From contig CAZGHD010000019.1 in the NCBI GenBank assembly GCA_964525525.1, positions 1 to 25,256 of the forward strand: a DNA stretch of 25,256 bases, read 5' to 3'. Every line of letters starts with the position of its first letter. Position 1 is the first letter of the stretch. The notes beneath the pieces are model-generated. The model was given only the letters and a program-made list of their open reading frames with translations. It ran no database searches and had not been told where the DNA came from. This stretch comes from RGIG2161 sp964525525. GTDB taxonomy: Bacteria > Bacillota > Clostridia > Oscillospirales > CAG-272. Position numbers and translations under genes: made by a program. This document shows positions 14,712 to 21,252 of the stretch, piece by piece.

Positions 14712-16163
14712 GTGGTATTTTCAAGTTTAATGTTCCTGTTCGCTTTTCTTCCCTCATTCTTCATTGTTTATTATACCGCCGGAAAATTCGGAGGTATCAG
14801 AGGAAAGAACATAGCATTGTTCATATTCTCCATCATATTCTATGCATGGGGAGAGCCGTTATACATCATCTTTATGGTGTACTCCACCCTTCTCGACTAC
14901 ATCTGCGGACGCATGATTGAGGCAGGCGAGTTAAAGGGCAGCGACAAGCAAAGAAAAGCATTTCTCATCGTTTCTCTTGTCGGTAACCTCGGACTGCTTG
15001 CAATATTCAAATATCTCACCATGTTCATTGCCACAACCAACGCAGTAACAGGTCTTGCACTTCCGATTCCCGGAATAGAGCTTCCGATAGGTATTTCTTT
15101 CTACACCTTCCAGACGATGTCCTATTCCATCGACGTATATCTGAAAAAGGTTAAAGCACAGCACGATATAATCAACTTCGGTGCGTACGTAGTTATGTTC
15201 CCGCAGCTTATCGCAGGTCCCGTCGTAAGATACGAGACCGTTGAAAAAGAGCTTAACTACCGCGTTGAAACTCTTGACGACTTTGCACAAGGTGCTCGCA
15301 GATTTATCGTAGGTCTCGGCAAAAAAGTACTTATAGCAAACATTATGGCACAGACGGCAGACGCACTTTTCGCTCACGCTCCGTCAGAGCTCGGTGCGCT
15401 CGGCACTTGGGTCGCTATAATCGCTTACACCTTCCAGATATTCTTTGACTTTGCAGGATATTCCGATATGGCAATAGGTATGGGACGAATGATGGGCTTC
15501 CATTATCTCGAAAACTTCAACTACCCGTACATTGCGAACTCGGTCACCGATTTCTGGAGACGTTGGCACATCTCGATGTCCACCTTCTTCCGCGACTATC
15601 TCTACATCCCGCTCGGCGGCAACAGAGTTTCAAAGCCGCGTTGGCTTCTCAACATCGCGATAGTCTGGTTTGCAACCGGTCTTTGGCACGGTGCATCCTG
15701 GAACTTCGTGCTTTGGGGACTTTACTTCGGCGCACTTCTCGTAATAGAAAAAGAATTTATGCTCAAGGTTCTAAAGAGATTCCCGATATTCTCTCACGTT
15801 TGGGCACTGTTCCTCGTAGTTTACGGCTGGGTAATCTTTACTCAGGAATCACTCAGCGGCCTTTGGGACTACACCAAGGCAATGTTCGGTGCTTACGGAA
15901 AATTCGGTACCGGCACGGCAAACGCAGTTACCCTGCTCCAGCGTTCAGACGTTAACACGATCTTCGTTATCTCCCTTATCGCCGCTATCCTGTTCAGTAC
16001 CCCGATAGCCAAGGTGATAAAAGAAAAGCTTGCCGCAAAATACGAAAAACTTCCCGCAGGCTATGCACTTATTCAGGACGTACTTCTGTTCGCAGTTCTC
16101 TTCCTGTGCACGATTCAGCTTGCACTCGGTTCTTATAACCCCTTCATTTACTTTAGATTCTAA
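14712..16163 (+). CDS. MBOAT family O-acyltransferase (AlgI/PatA-like)
   Basis: 483-residue polytopic membrane enzyme that passes acyl (usually acetyl) groups across the membrane for O-acylation of a surface polymer. About ten hydrophobic segments are spread along the protein. The MBOAT core is clear: SFYTFQTMSYSIDVY (~130), FPQLIAGPVVRY (~163), FQIFFDFAGYSDMAIGMG (~241), WRRWHISMSTFFRDYLYIPL (~282-301, His286) and GLWHGASWNFVLWG (~323-336, the invariant His326). Start is GTG, with GAGGTG four bases before it. It follows the DHHW gene by 33 bases; this pairing is the usual two-component arrangement (AlgI with AlgJ/X, PatA with PatB). The polymer it modifies is not identifiable from the window. 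Confidence 0.95.
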   Translation: MVFSSLMFLFAFLPSFFIVYYTAGKFGGIRGKNIALFIFSIIFYAWGEPLYIIFMVYSTLLDYICGRMIEAGELKGSDKQRKAFLIVSLVGNLGLLAIFKYLTMFIATTNAVTGLALPIPGIELPIGISFYTFQTMSYSIDVYLKKVKAQHDIINFGAYVVMFPQLIAGPVVRYETVEKELNYRVETLDDFAQGARRFIVGLGKKVLIANIMAQTADALFAHAPSELGALGTWVAIIAYTFQIFFDFAGYSDMAIGMGRMMGFHYLENFNYPYIANSVTDFWRRWHISMSTFFRDYLYIPLGGNRVSKPRWLLNIAIVWFATGLWHGASWNFVLWGLYFGALLVIEKEFMLKVLKRFPIFSHVWALFLVVYGWVIFTQESLSGLWDYTKAMFGAYGKFGTGTANAVTLLQRSDVNTIFVISLIAAILFSTPIAKVIKEKLAAKYEKLPAGYALIQDVLLFAVLFLCTIQLALGSYNPFIYFRF

Positions 16164-16202
16164 AACAAATTAGAATAAATCAATATCGAAAGGAGAATAA
16201 CA

Positions 16203-16448
16203 ATGGACATTTTGAAGAAGGTTTTTCCTCTCTCATTCAAAGCTAACGACGTAGCGTATTTAGTAATTTCTATTATCGTATACGTTCTTGCAAGCACGAT
16301 AATCGGTGTCATTAACGGAATTCTCGCTATAATTCCGCTTATAGGATTTATCCTTGCCGCAGTTTTCGGTCTTGTATCCGCAATCGTGGGAATCTACTGC
16401 CTTGCAGGTATAGTGATCTCTATACTTGTATTCCTCAAAATAATGTAA
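16203..16448 (+). CDS. Small membrane protein, 81 aa
   Basis: I do not recognise a named family. A short N-terminal stretch (MDILKKVFPLSFKANDV) precedes two long hydrophobic segments at ~18-50 and ~52-78, rich in Ile, Gly and Ala with no charged residue until the final Lys. The double-span hairpin resembles small accessory subunits. A strong GAAAGGAG lies seven bases before the ATG. It is in the middle of the surface-acylation operon, 39 bases after the MBOAT gene and 31 before the beta-helix lipoprotein, so it may be an accessory of the acyltransferase. Gene is well supported by RBS and position; function unknown. Confidence 0.75.
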   Translation: MDILKKVFPLSFKANDVAYLVISIIVYVLASTIIGVINGILAIIPLIGFILAAVFGLVSAIVGIYCLAGIVISILVFLKIM

Positions 16449-16479
16449 TAAGCACAAACACTTTTCCAAGGAAATTAAA

Positions 16480-18672
16480 ATGATGATTAAAATGATATTC
16501 AGAAAGGCTACGGCACTTACACTTGTGCTCGTAATGATTTTAGCTATGATCGCATCCTGCGCAAACACAGACAAAGACCCGGTAGATTCCACTACCGGAC
16601 CCAATTCAGACAACCCCGCAGATGAAGCAACCACCGCTATTTACGTTGACGCATCCGCAGCTGAAGGCGGCAACGGAAGCGAAGCATCCCCCTTTGCTAC
16701 CATAGCTGAGGCACAGGCAAAGATACGCGAGATAAAAGCAAACGGCAGTCTTCCCGAAGGCGGTATCACCGTTTACCTGGCAGACGGAGACTACGACCCG
16801 ATCGTGTTTGATGAAAACGACTCGGGCGAAGAAGGCGCTCCCATTACCTATCTTGCAAAAAACAAGCTCGGCGCTAACATAACCGGCGGTATCAGACTTT
16901 CAAAAGACGATTTCAAACCCGCTGACGATGCTATCAAGGCCCGTCTTTACGATTCTGCGGCAGCAGACAAACTGCTCCAGATAGACCTCAAGGAATACGG
17001 TCTCACCGCCGAGGATTGGGGTGCGGCAGTAAACGATCGCTCCAATTTAAATGACGTGACCGAAGGAGAACTTTTCATAAACAATGAAAGAATGCCTCTT
17101 GGTCAGTACCCCAATGAAAAATGGATAACCGCACCCGCAACCACCGACGGAAGCGAAGATGCGAAAGCCGAGCTTGCGCTTGATGCAGATTCACTTGCTC
17201 ACGTTGCAAAATGGCAGAAAGCGGACGACATTTGGGTACACGGATATCTTTCGGTATCGTATTTTGACGCCGCGTCAAAAGTTTCAATAACCGACAACGG
17301 TATAATTTTAAATGACTTAAACGGCAAAGCAGTAGTCGATCATTCAAACGGACACGGTGCCGTATGGTTCTGGTTCTACAACGTGCTTGAGGAGATAGAC
17401 TCTCCCGGTGAGCACTACATAGACCGCGAAAACGGAATTCTTTATCTTTACGAGCCCGAGGATTTCGATACCGCAAGCATCGTTCTTTCTGTTAAAAACA
17501 AAGAGCTTGTATACGGAACCAACGTAAATTACGTCTCCTTCAAAGACGTTGCATTCACCGCAACCCGCGGAGAGGCAATACGTCTTTATACAAGTAATAA
17601 CATTACCTTTGACGGATGCCTTGTAGCCGGAATCGGCAGCACAGGTATATCTGCGGACGGTACAAAAATAACTATACAGAACAGTGAAGTTCACGACATT
17701 GCCTCTTACGCTGTAGGCGTATCCGGTGGAGACAGCCAAAAACTCATCCAAAATGAAAACCTCGTATATAACAACAAGATCCACGATTTTGGACAGTTGA
17801 CGAGGACCTACAGACCCGGCATAGCCTTAAACGGCTGCGGCGGTACTGCTTCTCACAATGAAGTATATAACGCTTCTCATACTGCGCTTATGTACGCAGG
17901 ACAGCTCGCTACCTTCGAGTACAACGAAGTATACAACGTTTGTATGGAAACACTTGACTGCGGCGCATTTTATGCAGGACGTTCCCTTTCCTGGTACGGA
18001 ACCAAAATAAACCATAATTACTTCCACGATATAGGCACAATGGATATCCCGGGTGCAAAAGAAAACTATTTCCGCGCTGCCGGTATTTATCTTGATGACG
18101 GTCTCTCCGGAGTTGAAGTAGTCGGTAACCTTGTTGAAAACACCACCGGACGAGGAATTTATATTGGCGGCGGTCGCGACTGTGTCGTATCCAACAACTT
18201 AATAATAAACGGTCAAATATTCGCAATGGAATACGACTCAAGAATGTGGGATGCAGTGTTTACCGATTACGGTTGGTTCTCTTTTGCTAACCTCGATGCC
18301 ATGTTAGCCGATATTGCGAAAATTCTCGACAGTGAGAATGGCGATATATGGAAAGAACGCTTCCCGTCTATGGCCGACGCTGTTCTCGAATACGTCGACC
18401 AAGATCCCTCAAACCCCAAATTAATGATCTCACCGGTCAACAACGTAGTCACTAACAACGTCTACATAGGTCAAAAGAGAATTTACGTGGATGCTATCGA
18501 AAACGAGAAGTTTGCTTCCTACAATACGATATCCGGCAACTGGGTCATCAAGACCAATAACCTGGTAGACTACGAAAGCGGAAACTTCGATGTAAAAGAA
18601 GACGCCAATATGTGGAAACACGTTCCCGATTTCAAGCAAATCCAGTGGAGATCTATGGGACTCGTTGACTAA
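16480..18672 (+). CDS. Right-handed parallel beta-helix lipoprotein
   Basis: 730-residue surface lipoprotein. The signal (residues ~1-26) ends in a lipobox MIASC (Cys27), and a Thr/Asp/Pro linker runs to ~48. IYVDASAAEGGNGSEASPFATIAEAQ is the typical entry motif of pectate-lyase-like beta-helix proteins (split here: ENGSEASPF-type turn, then ATIAEAQAKIREI). Repeated short strands follow at ~340-560: YVSFKDVAFTATRGEAIRL, NNITFDGCLVAGIGSTGIS, ITIQNSEVHDIASYAVGVSG, VVGNLVENTTGRGIYIGGG. Such folds bind or cleave acidic polysaccharides; no catalytic residues can be assigned. AAGGAA lies six bases before the ATG. Last gene of the operon, 31 bases after the 81-aa gene, followed by a strong terminator. 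It could bind or trim the polymer acylated by the upstream pair. Confidence 0.88.
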   Translation: MMIKMIFRKATALTLVLVMILAMIASCANTDKDPVDSTTGPNSDNPADEATTAIYVDASAAEGGNGSEASPFATIAEAQAKIREIKANGSLPEGGITVYLADGDYDPIVFDENDSGEEGAPITYLAKNKLGANITGGIRLSKDDFKPADDAIKARLYDSAAADKLLQIDLKEYGLTAEDWGAAVNDRSNLNDVTEGELFINNERMPLGQYPNEKWITAPATTDGSEDAKAELALDADSLAHVAKWQKADDIWVHGYLSVSYFDAASKVSITDNGIILNDLNGKAVVDHSNGHGAVWFWFYNVLEEIDSPGEHYIDRENGILYLYEPEDFDTASIVLSVKNKELVYGTNVNYVSFKDVAFTATRGEAIRLYTSNNITFDGCLVAGIGSTGISADGTKITIQNSEVHDIASYAVGVSGGDSQKLIQNENLVYNNKIHDFGQLTRTYRPGIALNGCGGTASHNEVYNASHTALMYAGQLATFEYNEVYNVCMETLDCGAFYAGRSLSWYGTKINHNYFHDIGTMDIPGAKENYFRAAGIYLDDGLSGVEVVGNLVENTTGRGIYIGGGRDCVVSNNLIINGQIFAMEYDSRMWDAVFTDYGWFSFANLDAMLADIAKILDSENGDIWKERFPSMADAVLEYVDQDPSNPKLMISPVNNVVTNNVYIGQKRIYVDAIENEKFASYNTISGNWVIKTNNLVDYESGNFDVKEDANMWKHVPDFKQIQWRSMGLVD

Positions 18673-18689
18673 TTGATTTCAACAGCAAA

Positions 18690-18723
18690 GCACCCTCGGC
18701 CCAAAGCCGAGGGTGCAATTTTT
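18690..18723 (+). terminator. Terminator of the surface-acylation operon
   Basis: GCACCCTCGGC pairs perfectly with GCCGAGGGTGC around a five-base loop, followed by AATTTTT. It may also end the convergent 56-aa gene on the minus strand, where the tail is TTTGCTGTT. Confidence 0.88.
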
Positions 18724-18732
18724 ATATTCAAA

Positions 18733-18903
18733 TCAGTCTCTCATAAAAGTACCGATGATCGAAAGCGCGATTCCGGCAAACGGGCTAAACACGCTGATGA
18801 CTTCAAAAAATTCGCCAATGCCAATTATCTCATTTACGGCAAGACATACTCCGCCGAAAATGATAAACGCGATTCCTAAAATAACTACCTTCAAAGAGTT
18901 CAT
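18733..18903 (-). CDS. 56-aa membrane protein coupled to the PurF-like gene
   Basis: A short gene on the minus strand, start ATG 18901-18903 and stop TGA 18733-18735. The product begins MNSLKVVILGIAFIIFGG and ends GIALSIIGTFMRD. Two hydrophobic helices (~5-23 and ~35-52) are joined by a small acidic loop (NEIIGIGEFFE), predicting a hairpin in the membrane. AAGGAG, formed by the last codons of the PurF-like gene, lies five bases before the ATG, and only two bases separate the upstream stop from this start: a classic coupled arrangement. I do not recognise the family. Gene reality is well supported by the ribosome binding site and reading frame; function unknown. Confidence 0.75.
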   Translation of the reverse strand: MNSLKVVILGIAFIIFGGVCLAVNEIIGIGEFFEVISVFSPFAGIALSIIGTFMRD

Positions 18904-18905
18904 AA

Positions 18906-20309
18906 TTACTCCTTACCGTTCCAGCAGTATGTGCAAAGATCTTCCTTAGGTAATCCTATTGCCTCGAGCATATCGTCAAGGCGATTATAAACGAGAGAAT
19001 TGAAATGGAGGCGCTTGCCAATCTCCTTTTCCATTGCCGCGTAGCGCTCGCTGTCGGGATCGGCGTACTCCGCAAGGATCTCATCGGTAACGACCTCTTC
19101 CCTCTCCGCGATAACCTTACGCGCTATCAGATCAAGGTCGGACGTGGAACGTGAGAAATTAAGATATTTACATCCGTAAAGAAGCGGCGGGCAGGCGGGA
19201 CGAACGTGAACTTCCTTTGCGCCGTCAGCGTACAGCATTTCCGCGGTCTCGCGCATCTGCGTACCTCTTACGATAGAGTCGTCTATAAGCATAAGTCGTT
19301 TGTCGCGAATAAGATCAACTATCGGAACCAGCTTCATCTTTGCGATAAGCTCGCGGCTGCTCTGTATCGGCGGCATAAACGAACGCGGCCAGGTAGGAGT
19401 ATATTTAACAAGCGGACGCGAATACGGAACACCGCTTTCGTTTGCGTATCCCACCGCGTGAGCTACACCGGAGTCAGGAACGCCTGCGATGCTGTCTGTA
19501 CGAATCTTGTCCGCGCGAGCCATCGCCTCGCCGCAGCGATACCTCATATCCTCAACGTTGACGCCCTCATAACAGGACGCAGGATAACCGAAGTACACCC
19601 ACAAAAATGAGCAAACCTTCTTTTTCTTTTGCGGAGGAGTGATCTCGGTCAAGCTTTCCGCGTCAAAGAACACGACCTCACCGGGGCCGAGCTCACGATA
19701 GTCCTTATATCCGAGATTTATGTAAGCAAAAGACTCAAAGGACGCGCAGTAAGCACCGTCTTTCTTTCCTATCACGAGCGGGGTTCTGCCCATATAATCA
19801 CGCGCGGCATAAATACCCTCGTTTGTCATTATAAGCATAGACATTGAGCCGTCTATCTTTTTCTGCGCGGCGGTAATTCCGGTCGGAATATCCTTTTCTC
19901 TCGTGATAAGAGTAGCAACCAGCTCGGTCGCGTTTATTTCACCCTTGCTCATTTCAAGGAAGGTCGCGTTTCCGCTTTCAAAAAGCTCGTTTACAAGCTC
20001 CTCGGTGTTGTTAATGCGTCCTACCGTAGTAATAGCAAAGTTACCGAAATGTGCTCTTACCATAAGAGGCTGAGGCTCGGTGTCCGAAATACAGCCGATA
20101 CCGATATTGCCGTGCATTTCATTTATATCACGCTCGAACTTGGTTCGAAACGGTGAATTCGATATATTGTGGATCGCGCGCTGAAACTCTCCGTCATTAC
20201 AGAGAACCATACCGCCGCGTTTAGTGCCGAGATGCGAATGATAGTCTATGCCGAAAAACAGATCAAGAGAACAATCCTGCTTTGAGGCTACGCCAAAAAT
20301 TCCGCCCAT
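18906..20309 (-). CDS. purF: PurF-like amidophosphoribosyltransferase lacking the glutaminase nucleophile
   Basis: 467-residue homologue of the first enzyme of purine synthesis (PRPP plus glutamine to phosphoribosylamine). The phosphoribosyltransferase half is intact: PRPP loop LIDDSIVRGTQ at ~342-352 and AGVPDSGVAHAVGYA at ~275. All four positions expected for the [4Fe-4S] ligands of the B. subtilis type are Cys (233, 380, 459, 462; the last two as CTYC). The N-terminal Ntn domain is changed: it begins MGGIFGVASKQDC, with Gly where the catalytic Cys should be. The usual glutaminase RYST and HNG blocks read GIGCISDTEPQPL and TTVGRINN. AAAGGA lies eight bases before the ATG at 20309; a second in-frame ATG at 20327 would add MKGKIL but no usable Cys. 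Similar Gly variants are annotated purF in other gut anaerobes, as far as I recall. Ammonia-dependent activity or a regulatory role is possible. Confidence 0.88.
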   Translation of the reverse strand: MGGIFGVASKQDCSLDLFFGIDYHSHLGTKRGGMVLCNDGEFQRAIHNISNSPFRTKFERDINEMHGNIGIGCISDTEPQPLMVRAHFGNFAITTVGRINNTEELVNELFESGNATFLEMSKGEINATELVATLITREKDIPTGITAAQKKIDGSMSMLIMTNEGIYAARDYMGRTPLVIGKKDGAYCASFESFAYINLGYKDYRELGPGEVVFFDAESLTEITPPQKKKKVCSFLWVYFGYPASCYEGVNVEDMRYRCGEAMARADKIRTDSIAGVPDSGVAHAVGYANESGVPYSRPLVKYTPTWPRSFMPPIQSSRELIAKMKLVPIVDLIRDKRLMLIDDSIVRGTQMRETAEMLYADGAKEVHVRPACPPLLYGCKYLNFSRSTSDLDLIARKVIAEREEVVTDEILAEYADPDSERYAAMEKEIGKRLHFNSLVYNRLDDMLEAIGLPKEDLCTYCWNGKE

Positions 20310-20360
20310 TAATATTTTTCCTTTCAACTATGTATAACTGTGTGTAAAAGCTATATTAAT

Positions 20361-20390
20361 ATTATAACTCAATCACCGCACTACTGTCAA
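20361..20390 (-). promoter_or_regulatory. Promoter of the PurF-like gene
   Basis: Minus strand: perfect TTGACA (20385-20390), 18-base spacer, perfect TATAAT (20361-20366). The leader is only ~45 bases and shows no purine riboswitch. Confidence 0.8.
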
Positions 20391-20392
20391 GA

Positions 20393-20434
20393 AGTGCCTC
20401 ACTAATAAATCAATTAATGAGGCACTCTTTTTTT
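20393..20434 (+). terminator. Terminator-like hairpin whose U-tract faces the plus strand
   Basis: AGTGCCTCA (20393-20401) pairs with TGAGGCACT (20418-20426) over a 16-base AT-rich loop, followed on the plus strand by CTTTTTTT. It lies between two minus-strand genes: just after the SGNH gene stop and against the -35 of the PurF-like gene. On the minus strand the tail is only TCTTG, so it is a poorer terminator for the SGNH transcript. Confidence 0.6.
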
Positions 20435-20438
20435 GTTT

Positions 20439-21236
20439 TTATTTAACGGTAACGTTATAAAGAGGAGTTCCGATAAATCCTACCTGTTTAAATTCTTTTG
20501 GATTATGTCTTATTATGTAGTCGATGTAGCTTTCGATCATTCTTGCGGTAAGAACGTAACCCATAGGATCAAGGTGTCCGCTCATATAGAATTTTCTCTG
20601 AAATTCCTTGTCATGAACGGGAGAGTAGGTGTAAAGGTCTATCAGATAGCAGTTGTCAAACAGATCGCACATATCGGCAAGCAAATCGCGGTGAGCCTTC
20701 TTGATAGCGTCTCTCACAGGATCGTTTGATCTCGGCATGGTAACGAGGAAAAACTTTGCGTCAGGCTGTATCTCTTTGTAACGCTGGATCATTTCCGCGT
20801 AGTGACCTGCAAAAGTTTTTACGTTTTGGGTATAGTCTTCGAGATTTATATCGCTCACTTTTCCGACGGTCTGTTTTTCGTTGAGGACGTCATTAGCGCC
20901 CATCGCGATTATATAAGCCTGAGCAGCTTTTTCGGCATCAAAAAAACCACGAGAGGGAGCAAAGGAAGAATTATATCTGTCTGCCGCCATTCCACCGCAA
21001 GAAAAATTGTAAACCTTGCTTCCGCACGCGCGGCCGATATGCTGTCCCCAGGAATACTCGTACATATCGTGATAGCCAACTTTTCCGTCTTTATCGCGAG
21101 ACTCAAATTCACCGGAGGAAAGGCTGTCTCCAACGCAAGCGATAGTTCTGAAAATAGCACACATACCGCCGTCGGTAACCATTCTGTCAAGAGGCTTTTC
21201 ATTTTCGTCAATTCTGATGTATTCGTAGATATTCAT
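20439..21236 (-). CDS. SGNH/GDSL-family hydrolase
   Basis: 265-residue esterase-type hydrolase. The four SGNH blocks are visible: ACVGDSLSSG with the nucleophile Ser38; NFSCGGMAAD giving the oxyanion Gly; AMGANDVLNE with Asn115; and SGHLDPMGY near residue 235, giving the Asp-x-x-His-like pair in the order seen in many carbohydrate acetylesterases (here HLD). No signal peptide, so likely cytoplasmic. AAGGAG lies seven bases before the ATG. It starts 16 bases after the stop of the GH-A hydrolase, so the two form an operon. A role in removing acetyl or other ester groups from the sugar cleaved by its neighbour is inferred from context. Confidence 0.87.
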   Translation of the reverse strand: MNIYEYIRIDENEKPLDRMVTDGGMCAIFRTIACVGDSLSSGEFESRDKDGKVGYHDMYEYSWGQHIGRACGSKVYNFSCGGMAADRYNSSFAPSRGFFDAEKAAQAYIIAMGANDVLNEKQTVGKVSDINLEDYTQNVKTFAGHYAEMIQRYKEIQPDAKFFLVTMPRSNDPVRDAIKKAHRDLLADMCDLFDNCYLIDLYTYSPVHDKEFQRKFYMSGHLDPMGYVLTARMIESYIDYIIRHNPKEFKQVGFIGTPLYNVTVK

Positions 21237-21252
21237 GCTTTTCTCCTTTTTA

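Noticed and set aside
16150..16180. Small TTCTAA/TTAGAA hairpin after the MBOAT gene as a terminator
   Set aside because: Six AT-rich pairs without a U-tract; readthrough to the 81-aa gene is expected.
18673..18949. Plus-strand frames of 68 and 78 residues after the beta-helix gene
   Set aside because: They run over the operon terminator and are antisense to the better-supported 56-aa gene with its strong ribosome binding site.
20310..20360. Possible propeptide or upstream Cys for the PurF-like protein, and a possible purine riboswitch
   Set aside because: The only extension is MKGKIL, without Cys, and the ~45-base leader is too short and lacks riboswitch motifs.
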